Origin: Flavivirga rizhaonensis
GTDB lineage: Bacteria > Bacteroidota > Bacteroidia > Flavobacteriales > Flavobacteriaceae
NCBI RefSeq assembly: GCF_004791695.1
Contig: NZ_SRSO01000001.1
Span: 310,001-374,000, forward strand
Direction: 5' to 3'
Length of the DNA stretch: 64,000 nucleotides
The notes beneath the pieces were generated by a model, which had not been told where the DNA came from, did no database searches, and was given only the letters and a program-made list of their open reading frames with translations. Both the position numbers and the translations under genes were made by a program. The stretch's first letter is position 1, and each line of letters starts with the position of its first letter. This document shows positions 52,752-61,998 of the stretch, one piece after another.

Positions 52752-53813
52752 CTAAAGCCACTTTTTACGTTTAAAATATATAAGCATACCAACAAAGAGA
52801 ACGAGCATAACACCCCATAAAATAAAGTAAGAGTATTTGTAATGTAACTCTGGGATATTATCGAAATTCATTCCGTATATGCCAGCAATAAAAGTAAGTG
52901 GGATAAAAATAGAAGCCATTATGGTTAATACTTTCATCACCTCATTCATTTTGTTACTAATGGTGGTCATATACATATCCATTAAACTCCAGGTCATCTC
53001 TCGGTAAATGTCCATATTTTCAGATACTTGAATTAAATGATCATAGACATCTCTAAAATAAGTAATGGTCTTTGGTTGAATGAGTTCACTTTCATTCTTT
53101 TCAATTCTGTTAAGGACTTCTCGAAGCGGAAAAATAGCACGGCGAATTCTTAAAATTTCACGTTTTAACTCTTGAATATTTTTACTGACATCTTCATTGG
53201 TGTTACCTGAAAATATTTCAGTTTCAAAATCTTCAATTTTGTCTCCTAAAACTTCAATGATATTAAAATAATAATCTACTACGGCGTCAATTAAAACGTA
53301 TAATAAATAATCGGATTCCATGTTACGTATGCGTCCCTTTGCATTTCTAATTCGATTTCTTACAGTATCAAAGACATCTCCTTCTGATTCTTGAAAAGAC
53401 AAGACATAGTTTTTACCCAAAACAAAGCTAACTTGTTCAGAAACGATGTTATCTTCTTTATCATAGTATAGCATTTTAAGTACAACAAATAAATAATCTG
53501 AGTATTCATCAATTTTGGGGCGCTGAGAAATGTTTACAATATCTTCAAGTACTAGCGGATGTAATTTATAATGTATTCCTAATTTTTCAATCTCTTTTAC
53601 ATGTCTTAAACCATTTAGATTAATCCAAGTAGTTGAGTTTGTAGATTTAAATTTAAAACCGTCTTCAACATCAGATAAATGGTTTTCGGTGTATTGCTCT
53701 TTATTATAATCGAATGCTTCAATAAAAAGATCCTGAGATTCTTTTTCACCTGTATATATAAGAGTACCCGGAGCTTGTCCGGTTTTTTTCTTGTAATTAG
53801 TATTTTTTGCCAT
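52752..53813 (-). CDS. corA: CorA-type magnesium/cobalt transporter
   Basis: A 353-residue CorA channel for Mg2+ (also Co2+/Ni2+). A large cytosolic alpha/beta domain comes first, then the two C-terminal helices and the selectivity motif IAGIYGMNFDNIPEL (GMN). The long stalk helix (NIQELKREILRIRRAIFPLR) is present, and the tail YFKRKKWL is basic as in the family. Length and order are normal. Confidence 0.95.
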   Translation of the reverse strand: MAKNTNYKKKTGQAPGTLIYTGEKESQDLFIEAFDYNKEQYTENHLSDVEDGFKFKSTNSTTWINLNGLRHVKEIEKLGIHYKLHPLVLEDIVNISQRPKIDEYSDYLFVVLKMLYYDKEDNIVSEQVSFVLGKNYVLSFQESEGDVFDTVRNRIRNAKGRIRNMESDYLLYVLIDAVVDYYFNIIEVLGDKIEDFETEIFSGNTNEDVSKNIQELKREILRIRRAIFPLREVLNRIEKNESELIQPKTITYFRDVYDHLIQVSENMDIYREMTWSLMDMYMTTISNKMNEVMKVLTIMASIFIPLTFIAGIYGMNFDNIPELHYKYSYFILWGVMLVLFVGMLIYFKRKKWL

Positions 53814-53976
53814 TTGGAATAAAATCTATTTAAATATATGGAATATTTAAATAGTATCGCGCCTTTATTTAAACCCTCTTTTTCAATAAGAATTACTGTT
53901 TTTTAAAACATTAAATTATTTGAACAGGCTACTAAATCTTGATCACTTTGGGTTAAAAGCATATGTTTTTCAACTT

Positions 53977-54498
53977 TTATTTATCGAAAGCATCTTTTTC
54001 TATTATAGTTACAGCTTTTTGTAGGAGCAAGCTGTTAGGATAAGTTACTAAATCACCATTATCTCTTCTTAAATGAATTTGAAAGGATCTTATGTCTTCA
54101 ATAATAGCGACTATTTCAAATTCTTTATCATGAATTTTAATTTTATCACCAATTTTATATGGAAAAGAGAAAAACAGAATAATACCTGATGTGACATTAC
54201 TCAATATAGACCAACTGGCAAATAAAGCAAGCCCTATAATGGCAAAAACAGATGAAAAAATAACGACTAAATCTTCAACTTCAATTCCAAAAATAAAAGC
54301 AATGATAAGTAATGTGATAAGGAAAAGACTCACCGAAAAATAGCGTGCCACTATTTTTGCGCGACTTACTAGTATTTTTTTTGATTTTCCAATAGCACGA
54401 ACTATTAACCCTGTAATAAGCTGAAGAATAAAAAATACTGCAAATACAATAACAGTATTTATAATTTTATCTTGGTGTAGAGAGAAATAGTCTAACAT
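53977..54498 (-). CDS. Small MscS-family mechanosensitive channel-like protein
   Basis: A 173-residue membrane protein with three predicted helices. The pore-lining MscS block is ALFASWSILSNVTSGIILFF, followed by FPYKIGDKIKIHDKEFEIVA of the beta domain, and SFQIHLRRDNGDLVTYPNSL. It lacks most of the C-terminal cytosolic vestibule of E. coli MscS (286 residues), so it is a short-form homologue. It probably helps relieve osmotic shock. Confidence 0.88.
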   Translation of the reverse strand: MLDYFSLHQDKIINTVIVFAVFFILQLITGLIVRAIGKSKKILVSRAKIVARYFSVSLFLITLLIIAFIFGIEVEDLVVIFSSVFAIIGLALFASWSILSNVTSGIILFFSFPYKIGDKIKIHDKEFEIVAIIEDIRSFQIHLRRDNGDLVTYPNSLLLQKAVTIIEKDAFDK

Positions 54499-54534
54499 TT
54501 TAACAGTTTTAAATATCTCTCAAAGATAAAACAA

Positions 54535-55494
54535 CTATTTCAATTGAAGCTCTTTCCTTAAAATTTCATCTTTATTATGGTTCTTTCCCCAGTAAGCTGA
54601 TTTGATAGTTTTTAATTTTGTTGCTTTAGTCGTTAGCGCTTTAGCTTTAGAACCGAAACCGCTTTTAAATGTTTCTTCCCAACCTTGTATACCAAAAGGA
54701 AAATCAGGGTTAAAATTAATAATTAATGTTCTATTTAAGTCAGGGTAGCTTAAGGTGTAAGTGCCATCTCCTAAGATAGCCGTGGCTTTGTATGCCTTTA
54801 TCGGAACATGTCTTAACCTGCTATATTCAAAAGAAGGTATGATTTCCAAATCTCCAGTGGGAAGCGACTTAGGGTCGATACGTAATTGTGTCCATAATTC
54901 ATTTTCTAAAATAGCTTTATCCAAGTTAAAACTTTTATCAGCTTCTCCTTCAAAATAGGAATGCGACATCACCTCAAATTGCTTTTTATTATTAAGTTGA
55001 GAGTATACATGTCCACACCATTCTTGCATAGAACTAGATATTTTTATGGCATGCTTATTATTAGAAACAGGGTAGAAGGTGCTCTGCATTATAGAATAAG
55101 GATATATGCCCGTATTAAAATTTTTAGTAGCATTTAATTTTAAAACAGGAACATTGTTTGCATTCTGTCTATCTGCCTTTACTTGAACATCTGGTAAGAA
55201 ATCTTCAGTGACGTATATTAAAACAGCTTGTCCGTTTCTTATTTCACCATACCGTGCTTGCTCTAATTTATATGATGATATTTCCGCTTCGCTCGCATAC
55301 CAATAATTTTTAAATTCTTGAGATAATTGCTTTGTTTCTTCTGAATTATTATTTAACAGAATGTTGGTAGTTGTGTTAAGAGCTAAATCTTTTGATGGCT
55401 TATCCTTTTTGCACGAAGTAAGTATGCTTAAAATTGCAACGATTACGTAAAAAGCGATCTCTACTTTAATGATTTTTTTGAGTGATTGTATCAT
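54535..55494 (-). CDS. Conserved lipoprotein of unknown function
   Basis: A 319-residue lipoprotein (hydrophobic helix and lipobox ILTSC). It carries conserved-looking blocks FKNYWYASEAEISSYKLEQA, RYGEIRNGQAVLIYVTEDFL, FNTGIYPYSIMQSTFYPVSN and SSMQEWCGHVYSQLN. Similar flavobacterial proteins are, from memory, sometimes labelled septum-formation inhibitor Maf in databases; that is wrong, as the true Maf is the separate gene at 57705. Function unknown. Confidence 0.8.
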   Translation of the reverse strand: MIQSLKKIIKVEIAFYVIVAILSILTSCKKDKPSKDLALNTTTNILLNNNSEETKQLSQEFKNYWYASEAEISSYKLEQARYGEIRNGQAVLIYVTEDFLPDVQVKADRQNANNVPVLKLNATKNFNTGIYPYSIMQSTFYPVSNNKHAIKISSSMQEWCGHVYSQLNNKKQFEVMSHSYFEGEADKSFNLDKAILENELWTQLRIDPKSLPTGDLEIIPSFEYSRLRHVPIKAYKATAILGDGTYTLSYPDLNRTLIINFNPDFPFGIQGWEETFKSGFGSKAKALTTKATKLKTIKSAYWGKNHNKDEILRKELQLK

Positions 55495-55772
55495 GGTAAG
55501 GATATTTAATATGATAAAGTTACAAACTAATCATGTGTTAACCATGCCATTTAACGTTTTGTAAACAAGGTAAAAGTGTGTAGTTCGTCGAGTGTTTTTT
55601 TATAATGTTATTCTTTTAGAAGGACATAGATAATGTAAATATTTGTTAGTATGGTAATATGAATTATCTTTCACAAAAACTAATCAGTATTTAAGTTATG
55701 AAGACCTACTTTTTTATAATTAATTCATACTTGATACGTTAATAACCTCGTATAACAAACAGAAGACCCCAA

Positions 55773-57704
55773 ATGAAAAACTTACTTTATTACTTACTCA
55801 TATTTATGAGTTGTATGGCTATATCATGTAGCAAAGATGATTCTGTAAACGACATCAATGAAGATGTTCCTCCAAACGTAATTACCACACCTTGCGAGTT
55901 CGATTTATCTAATGTTACGGCTAATTCTACAATAAAAATAGATTGTGTTTTAGATCTTAAAGATAAAACAGTTACTTTACCTGAAAATGTTATTGTTGAA
56001 TTTGGAGGTGGTGACATTATAAATGGAAAGTTAAATTTCTCAAGCGGTGGTAAGATTGATGGTAGACTCCTTAGTTCTAAATTGAAACTAGAAGGGGGTG
56101 TTACATTAATAGACCCTACATTTAAATTTTATGCCGTAAGATGGAATATTGTTGAAGGTGAAACAAATTCTGATATCGCTTTAAAGAATAATAGCAATTT
56201 AGAAGATGTCATGTTTTTTACGAAATCGTTGGGAGCCACAACGTTTAACATAGATAAACTTGACGCTTATTTTGAGGTTACTAAAGTTACTAGTACAACC
56301 ACTAATGCAAACTGGTATCCATCACAAGAAGCTGTAAATATTCCTTCAGATTTTAATTTAGTAATGACAGATAATACGCATTTACGCGTATTCCCTGCTC
56401 AACTAGGAGTAAGTAGAGAAGGGGCGGCCTTACTGGCAGTTAGACATGAATCTAATGTAACAATAACAGGAGGTGTTTTACACGGTGATAGAGAAGAGCG
56501 TCAATATTCTGTGGATGATGGTCAGGAAGGTAGTCACCTGTTTCATATCCATTCGGGAAAAAATGTGACTTTAGATGGTATTAAGTTTGTAGAAGGTTCG
56601 GTAGGTTCCATAACTATTTACTCTACAGGATTCTCTTTTAATCCTAACTATGAGCCTACAACAGGTGTTGTTATTAAAAATTGTGAATTCTTAAAGTCCA
56701 GAAGAATGGCTATAGCACTTACAGATGGTCGTGATGTACTCATTGAAAATAATACATTTACTGATACAGGTTTGCCTTCTCCTAACTCCAGTGGAGGGGA
56801 AGTAGGTTATGCCATTAATATTGAACCAGACCGATACCGAGATGAGAATGGTGTACTTAAGGAAAGACAACGTGTTTTTGATGTACTCATTAAAGGAAAT
56901 ACTGAAACAGGAAGTAGAGGAGGTTTCGTGACGTTGACTATCGGACAAAACTTAACAGTAGAAAATAATGACATAGGTACCAGAGTTGTTTATTCATTGG
57001 TTTCTGAGAGCAAAGTGATTAATAACAGGTTTGAGGCAACAGGAACTGCTACGGATAGTTGGGCTATTTTTGCAGCAGGAAGTGGTGTTACTGTATTCGA
57101 TAATGAGGTTGCTGGCAATACTATAGAAGGTTATAGTCTTGGAGTTGTTGTTGGTTCCAATGAGGCTTTTGTGCATGATAATGTTATAAAAGATTGTGGT
57201 GCAGGTATTCAGATAAGCAAAGCCTTCAAAGCCCGAATTCATAATAATACCATTAATGTATCAGGAAATGGGATACAGGCAACAAACACGCATAGTAATG
57301 ATATAGAAATCAAGGGAAATGAAGTGACAACATCTGGTAATTTCAATGCTTATTTAGCTAATTTGAATATTGAAGAGGAACACAAAGATTATAAAATTGT
57401 ACTCGATGGCAATAAGTTTTTGAGTACTAAGAATGTGACTATTTCTAATGCTAGAGGTATTACTTTTAAAAACAATGAGGTGAATGGCGGTATAGGTGTT
57501 GGAGATGTATCTGATGTTGAAGTGTCTGCCAATACTATTAAACCTAACGAAAGTGATGGTATTCGTACGTTTGGTACAAATACATCTTTTTCTGTTTTAA
57601 ATAATACTATAACAGAACCCACCGGAGCTGCCAGATATGAATGTATTAATAATGATGCAGATAACCCAGATGTAACTATTATGACTGGGAATACTTGTAA
57701 CTAG
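55773..57704 (+). CDS. Right-handed beta-helix lipoprotein
   Basis: A 643-residue lipoprotein (signal peptide, lipobox MAISC). After a short linker it contains repeated parallel beta-helix turns of about 22-25 residues with Asn/Val/Ile ladders (VVIKNCEFLKSRRMAIALTD, VLIENNTFTDTG, NLTVENNDIGTRVVYSLVSE, GIQISKAFKARIHNNTINVS). This fold is used by polysaccharide lyases, epimerases and adhesins. No catalytic Asp/Lys/Arg set can be recognised. It stands alone, convergent with maf (the two stops touch). Confidence 0.85.
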   Translation: MKNLLYYLLIFMSCMAISCSKDDSVNDINEDVPPNVITTPCEFDLSNVTANSTIKIDCVLDLKDKTVTLPENVIVEFGGGDIINGKLNFSSGGKIDGRLLSSKLKLEGGVTLIDPTFKFYAVRWNIVEGETNSDIALKNNSNLEDVMFFTKSLGATTFNIDKLDAYFEVTKVTSTTTNANWYPSQEAVNIPSDFNLVMTDNTHLRVFPAQLGVSREGAALLAVRHESNVTITGGVLHGDREERQYSVDDGQEGSHLFHIHSGKNVTLDGIKFVEGSVGSITIYSTGFSFNPNYEPTTGVVIKNCEFLKSRRMAIALTDGRDVLIENNTFTDTGLPSPNSSGGEVGYAINIEPDRYRDENGVLKERQRVFDVLIKGNTETGSRGGFVTLTIGQNLTVENNDIGTRVVYSLVSESKVINNRFEATGTATDSWAIFAAGSGVTVFDNEVAGNTIEGYSLGVVVGSNEAFVHDNVIKDCGAGIQISKAFKARIHNNTINVSGNGIQATNTHSNDIEIKGNEVTTSGNFNAYLANLNIEEEHKDYKIVLDGNKFLSTKNVTISNARGITFKNNEVNGGIGVGDVSDVEVSANTIKPNESDGIRTFGTNTSFSVLNNTITEPTGAARYECINNDADNPDVTIMTGNTCN

Positions 57705-58304
57705 TTATAACTTAAGATACATTACAATATCATTTAACGTTTTATAAACAAGATGCGTGGGTAGCCCCATAACGTTAAAATAGGAACCTTCTAATTTGGT
57801 AACACCTATTTGCCCTATCCATTCTTGAATACCATAGGCACCTGCTTTATCGAAAGGTTTGCAGGTGCTTATGTAGTATGTAATCTCATCATCGGTTAAA
57901 TCTTTAAAAGTTACTTTAGTAATAGCGTGTAACGTTTTTTCATAAGTTTTAGTGGTAAAACAAACCGATGTAATGACTTCATGAGTGTTATTACTTAAAG
58001 ATTTTATTATGCTAAAAGCCTCATCTTGATCCCTGGGTTTTCCTAAAGCTATGTTATTATGCCAAACAATGGTATCGCTGGTAATGAGAATATCATTATC
58101 TTTTAATGCTTCCTTAAAAGGAAGCGCTTTTAACTGAGCAAGATAGTTACTGATTTCAAAATGCGTTAAGCGAGGTGGATATTCCTCTTTTACTGGTTTT
58201 AAAATAATATCAAAATCTAAACCTAAATCTTTAAAAAACTCTTGTCTTCTGGGAGAACCAGAAGCTAAGATAATACGATGATTTTTAAGTTTGTCGTTAA
58301 GCAT
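57705..58304 (-). CDS. maf: Maf-like nucleoside triphosphate pyrophosphatase
   Basis: A 199-residue protein of the Maf/YhdE house-cleaning pyrophosphatase family that hydrolyses non-canonical or canonical NTPs. The start motif HRIILASGSPRRQEFFKDLG is diagnostic. ILITSDTIVWHNNIALGKPR carries the active-site Asp and Lys. The end, GSYFNVMGLPTHLVYKTL, is also typical. Eight bases overlap with the UbiA gene upstream. Confidence 0.95.
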   Translation of the reverse strand: MLNDKLKNHRIILASGSPRRQEFFKDLGLDFDIILKPVKEEYPPRLTHFEISNYLAQLKALPFKEALKDNDILITSDTIVWHNNIALGKPRDQDEAFSIIKSLSNNTHEVITSVCFTTKTYEKTLHAITKVTFKDLTDDEITYYISTCKPFDKAGAYGIQEWIGQIGVTKLEGSYFNVMGLPTHLVYKTLNDIVMYLKL

Positions 58305-59217
58305 TGTGTAAAAAGATATACTTGTATAAAAGTAAGGAAAGCATTCCGAAAAGCATCACTAATTTAAGGATGTTACTAATATGATGATGATCTTTTTTTG
58401 TTGTAGCGCTAAAAGTCTTAATACTTATGTAGAGTAATGGGCCAATTATAAGTAATATAGCATATAAAACGGCTATTTGGTTCTTATAAAGTTCGTTAAT
58501 TGTATATAAGGTGATAATAAAAAGCGGAACAAGCGACAAAACAAAAAGGACTTTAGTGGCACGTTCTCTTCCAATAGCAATGGGTAATGTATTCATACCT
58601 GCTTTATGGTCGCCATCAATATCCTCAATATCTTTGGCTATTTCTCTAAGTAAATTGATAATAAAAGCGAATACAGCATAATTGAAAATAACTTTAAAAA
58701 AAGCTAATTGAATTTGCTGATTTTGAGGTGTTATGGGAGGAAGCAATTCAAACACACCAACAATAATGACGCTTAGAGCTACGAGTACAGAAATAATAAT
58801 ATTGCCTATTAAAAGGGTGCGTTTCAGGTAAGTAGCATATACATAAAGCAATGCCGAAATAATTACAAAAATAGAAAAGAAGGGACTTTTGCCAACCAGA
58901 TGTGATACATAAAACCCTAAACCAACTCCAATAACATTAAACGCAATAAATAAATTATAGGCTGTTTTTTCTGAAATAGATTTACCAATAATTAACTTAT
59001 TGGGTTTATTTACTAAATCCGTATCAACATCATAAATATCATTGATAATGTTTCCAGCGGCAGCAATGGATATAGTTGCAAGAATTAGAAGTATGATTCC
59101 TATAGACGTTAAGCTTGTTTGTGCTCCAAATGGTTCCAGGAAAGCATATTTAATCAGTAATTGCACAAGGGCAATCATAAGTAAGTTTTTCCAGCGGATG
59201 AGGTTTAGGAAGTTCAA
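58297..59217 (-). CDS. UbiA-type prenyltransferase
   Basis: A 306-residue membrane enzyme with about nine helices. The first Asp-rich motif is NIINDIYDVDTDLVNKPNKL and the second REIAKDIEDIDGDHKAGMNT, both needed for Mg-prenyl diphosphate binding. In flavobacteria this type is often annotated as geranylgeranylglycerol-phosphate geranylgeranyltransferase-like; menaquinone or lipid attachment is also possible. It is co-transcribed with maf (8-base overlap). Confidence 0.9.
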   Translation of the reverse strand: MNFLNLIRWKNLLMIALVQLLIKYAFLEPFGAQTSLTSIGIILLILATISIAAAGNIINDIYDVDTDLVNKPNKLIIGKSISEKTAYNLFIAFNVIGVGLGFYVSHLVGKSPFFSIFVIISALLYVYATYLKRTLLIGNIIISVLVALSVIIVGVFELLPPITPQNQQIQLAFFKVIFNYAVFAFIINLLREIAKDIEDIDGDHKAGMNTLPIAIGRERATKVLFVLSLVPLFIITLYTINELYKNQIAVLYAILLIIGPLLYISIKTFSATTKKDHHHISNILKLVMLFGMLSLLLYKYIFLHNA

Positions 59218-59237
59218 TATGAGAATATACTTTTGAT

Positions 59238-59555
59238 TTATAAGTTTGACATGAAACTGTCAATTAGTAATTTAATGACGAAAAGAATTAAAATAAATAC
59301 GAAAACGAATATAAAAATTATTTTTCTCATTCTAATTTTTTCAGCCTTTCTAATCTTGTTTTTTATTACTTCTTTTTCTGATTTAGTTAATTTTTTATTC
59401 GAAAAATTTAGCTGATAATGTAAATGCGTCTCACTATTTAATTTTTCTTTAAGAGAAGAAAAAGGCTTGTTAGCATATTGATTGAAAACATTCTGATTGT
59501 TGCCAAATCCAATATAACCGAAACCAGTACTGTGTCTCCTTTTGTTTCTTGCCAT
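59238..59555 (-). CDS. Small single-helix membrane protein
   Basis: A 105-residue protein with a basic, Asn-rich N-terminal half (MARNKRRHSTGFGYIGFGNN), a charged middle (NKKLTKSEKEVIKNKIRKAE) and one C-terminal transmembrane helix of about 20 residues (KIIFIFVFVFILILFVIKLL). No family recognised. It lies 20 bases before the UbiA gene on the same strand and may be its operon leader. Confidence 0.65.
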   Translation of the reverse strand: MARNKRRHSTGFGYIGFGNNQNVFNQYANKPFSSLKEKLNSETHLHYQLNFSNKKLTKSEKEVIKNKIRKAEKIRMRKIIFIFVFVFILILFVIKLLIDSFMSNL

Positions 59556-59671
59556 TACATGGAGTTTTTGAGTATTGATATTTTTGCGAGCAAACTATTA
59601 TCCTTTTTAAGATTTATAAACTCAAAAGTTTAATTAAAAATACTATCACAAATTTTAGAATATTTATTTTT

Positions 59672-59801
59672 CTAACATCTAACATCTAACATCTAACATC
59701 TAACATCTAACATCTAACATCTAACATCTAACATCTAACATCTAACATCTAACATCTAACATCTAACATCTAACATCTAACATCTAACATCTAACATCTA
59801 A
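59672..59801. repeat. Heptanucleotide tandem repeat (CTAACAT)18
   Basis: Eighteen perfect copies of CTAACAT run from 59672 to 59797, followed by CTAA. The last partial unit supplies the stop codon of the kdsC-like gene (CTA on plus, TAG on minus). The array separates kdsC from the next minus-strand gene, whose start is 117 bases away, so it could influence spacing or expression. Copy number probably varies between strains. Confidence 0.97.
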
Positions 59802-60328
59802 TCATACTTAGCCCCAAAATTACCATGCCATTTTTCCTGTACCTTTAGTACTTGTTCAATAACATCGCGTACAGCACCTTCACCACCTTTTTTATGTGAA
59901 ATGTATTTGGAAATATTTTTTATCTCTGGAACAGCATCTTGCGGACAACAAGGTAAACCAATGCGTTTCATGACTGGGAAATCAGGAATATCATCCCCCA
60001 TGTAAAGCACATTTTCAGATTTAATATTATTACCATTAAGATAAGTGTCTAGCTGTTCAATTTTGTTATGAGCGCCTAAATAAATATTAGAAATCCCTAA
60101 TCCTTTTAAACGAACTCGAACCCCTTCGTTAGAACCACCAGAAATAATACAAACATTATAACCCATATCGACAGCCGTTTTTAACGCATAACCATCTTTT
60201 ATGTTCATTTTTCGTAACATGTCACCAGAAGATGTTACAGTAACAGTACCATCTGTTAAAACACCATCTACATCAAATATAAAGGTTGTAATATGCTCTA
60301 AGTATTCTTTATAATTTTTTTCTTCCAT
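59798..60328 (-). CDS. kdsC: KdsC-like 3-deoxy-manno-octulosonate-8-phosphate phosphatase
   Basis: A 176-residue HAD phosphatase of the KdsC/YrbI type, making KDO for lipopolysaccharide. The catalytic motif FIFDVDGVLTDGTVTV starts the protein, motif II/III follows (ISGGSNEGVRVRLKGLGIS) and motif IV is YMGDDIPDFPVMKRIGLPCC. The stop codon lies inside the CTAACAT array. The start overlaps the DUF2520 gene end by 20 bases, so the two are co-transcribed. Confidence 0.92.
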   Translation of the reverse strand: MEEKNYKEYLEHITTFIFDVDGVLTDGTVTVTSSGDMLRKMNIKDGYALKTAVDMGYNVCIISGGSNEGVRVRLKGLGISNIYLGAHNKIEQLDTYLNGNNIKSENVLYMGDDIPDFPVMKRIGLPCCPQDAVPEIKNISKYISHKKGGEGAVRDVIEQVLKVQEKWHGNFGAKYD

Positions 60329-61076
60329 GTGTGCGTTGTATAGAGTTGGTTAATAGTTGGTATATGTCTTTATGATGTTGATCTTCTAAAAGCTTTAAAT
60401 GCTTACGAATTGTTTTTTTATCATCGCGTTTTGCAGGTCCCGTTTGCGCTTTAAAAGGCGATAAATCCTGTACTTTTTTAGCAGTTTCAAGAATAAGCGG
60501 TTTTAAAAGATCGAATTCGGCACCTTGACTTTCAGTTATTTCGTGTCCTATCCTATATAGTTGATTGGTGAAGTTATTCACAAAAACAGCAGCCAAATGC
60601 AATACTTTGCGTTGGTCGCTATTAACCTTTTTCACAACGTTACTAATAGCTAAAGCTAGACTTTTTATAGTAGGGTAACTTTTTTTATCAATAGTTTCAA
60701 TGCAAATCGGAACATTTTCAAAATCTATTTGAGCTTCTTTACTAAATGTTTGCAACGGGTAGAATACACCTCGTTTATGTTTTTTATCAATATCATACAC
60801 ACTTACACTTCCAGATGTATGCAATACTAATTTGTTTTCAAAAGGAAGTTGAGACGAAAGCCCAGCAATAGCATCATCACTTACAGCCAAAACATAAACA
60901 TCGGCATCATTGATTAATGATAAGTCATCTATGGTTTCTACATCATTTTTATAAGAAGATATAGCGTCTATACGTCTACTATACCAGTGATTTATATTAA
61001 TATTTTCCGCTTTTTTAAAAGCCTTAAATAAATGTGTTGCAACATTCCCTGAACCTAGAATTACTACTGAAATCAT
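60309..61076 (-). CDS. DUF2520/Rossmann-fold oxidoreductase-like protein
   Basis: A 255-residue protein of the Rossmann-like plus DUF2520 type. The dinucleotide motif VVILGSGNVATHLFKAFK opens it, DADVYVLAVSDDAIAGLSSQ follows, and the DUF2520 helical domain (AAVFVNNFTNQLYRIGHEIT, LKPLILETAKKVQ, TGPAKRDD) ends it. Related to NADP-dependent ketopantoate/pyrroline reductases; substrate unknown. A 7-bp repeat array lies 16 bases before the start, where promoter spacing could matter. Confidence 0.9.
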   Translation of the reverse strand: MISVVILGSGNVATHLFKAFKKAENININHWYSRRIDAISSYKNDVETIDDLSLINDADVYVLAVSDDAIAGLSSQLPFENKLVLHTSGSVSVYDIDKKHKRGVFYPLQTFSKEAQIDFENVPICIETIDKKSYPTIKSLALAISNVVKKVNSDQRKVLHLAAVFVNNFTNQLYRIGHEITESQGAEFDLLKPLILETAKKVQDLSPFKAQTGPAKRDDKKTIRKHLKLLEDQHHKDIYQLLTNSIQRTHGRKKL

Positions 61077-61091
61077 GTTGCTAAAATACTA

Positions 61092-61125
61092 ACGAATTAC
61101 GAATTACGAATTATGAATTACGATT
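61092..61125. repeat. Heptanucleotide tandem repeat ACGAATT, about 4.8 copies
   Basis: Three perfect ACGAATT units, one with a single change (ATGAATT) and a partial fifth. It begins 16 bases upstream of the minus-strand DUF2520 start codon, in its promoter or leader. Confidence 0.85.
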
Positions 61126-61249
61126 TTTTAACTGAAAGATATTGAGTAGTATTTAAAGAGTTGGTTTTAGTCTAAATTGAATTCTATATAATGCTTTTAC
61201 TTGTAGTTTTTTCTGTATTTATCTTCAATCCTTTGAGACTTTAGCGTTT

Positions 61250-61441
61250 AATGTCATTAAGTTAAGGTTACAATGTCAGTCTGAGCCTTTCGACTTCGCT
61301 CAAGACAGGCTAGAGTCGAAGACATTATTGAAAATAGTATTTCGTTAAGCTTCGTTAGGTATCTTCAATATAAAATACATTTTATATTTTGATAATGTTA
61401 ATGTGACAAAATAGAATGAATTTTCTTAACTTAATGACATT
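61250..61441. mobile_element. 192-bp MITE-like element with 17-bp terminal inverted repeats
   Basis: AATGTCATTAAGTTAAG at 61250-61266 is perfectly complementary to 61425-61441. The 158 bases between contain the flavobacterial repeat motif CTTTCGACTTCGCTCAAGAC and its partial complement TAGAGTCGAAGAC (61290-61325). No coding frame. Short similar flanks GACTTTAGCG and GACTTTGCG are seen. It fills most of the 408-base gap before the globin gene; size and structure fit a non-autonomous element. Confidence 0.75.
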
Positions 61442-61484
61442 GACTTTGCGACTTTGTGAGAAAAAAATACACTAACTTTATACT

Positions 61485-61886
61485 ATGAATAAAAAAGATA
61501 TTGAAACCAGAGACGATGTGTTTTTATTAGTATCATCATTTTATAACAAAGTGAGAAAGGACAAAGTCTTAGCGCCTTTTTTTAATGAGACTATAAAAGA
61601 TTGGGATGCACATTTAGAACGTTTAACAACCTTTTGGGAATCGAGTCTTTTTATGACACGAAAACTAAAAGAGAAGTATTTAGGAAATCCTTTGGAAGCA
61701 CATATTAAGGTGGATAAAGAAAATAAACATCGTATTTCTGAAACACACTTTGGATTATGGATGAACTTATGGTTTGAAACTGTCGACGAACTTTTTGAAG
61801 GAGACTATGCTGAAAACGCAAAAAGACGCGCTAGAAAAATGAGTACATTTTTATATCTCAAAATTTTTGAAGCAAGAGGGGTTTAG
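61485..61886 (+). CDS. Group III truncated haemoglobin
   Basis: A 133-residue truncated globin. The sequence FYNKVRKDKVLAPFFNETIK, then HLERLTTFWESSLFMTRKL and HFGLWMNLWFETVDELFEGD, fits the group III type, with the proximal His expected around residue 88 (SETHFGLW). Such proteins bind oxygen or NO, or act in redox sensing. A 7-bp repeat array follows the stop codon. No partner gene is close. Confidence 0.9.
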   Translation: MNKKDIETRDDVFLLVSSFYNKVRKDKVLAPFFNETIKDWDAHLERLTTFWESSLFMTRKLKEKYLGNPLEAHIKVDKENKHRISETHFGLWMNLWFETVDELFEGDYAENAKRRARKMSTFLYLKIFEARGV

Positions 61887-61891
61887 TAGGC

Positions 61892-61947
61892 AGTATTTAG
61901 TGTTCAGTGTTCAGTGTTCAGTGTTCAGTAACCAGTAATCAGTTAAT
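61892..61947. repeat. Heptanucleotide tandem repeat AGTGTTC, 4 perfect of about 8 copies
   Basis: Four perfect AGTGTTC units (61899-61926) are flanked by degenerate ones (AGTATTT before; AGTAACC, AGTAATC and AGTTAAT after). It starts six bases after the globin stop codon. Confidence 0.85.
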
Positions 61948-61998
61948 ATTATTCAGTTAGCAAGTTTAGGACAATAAAAGAAGCAAATACTTTGGCTT

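Noticed and set aside
54535..55494. Naming this lipoprotein Maf
   Set aside because: It lacks all Maf motifs; the true Maf is at 57705.
59672..59801. Regular repeat array as CRISPR
   Set aside because: The unit is 7 bp with no spacers, so it is a simple tandem repeat.
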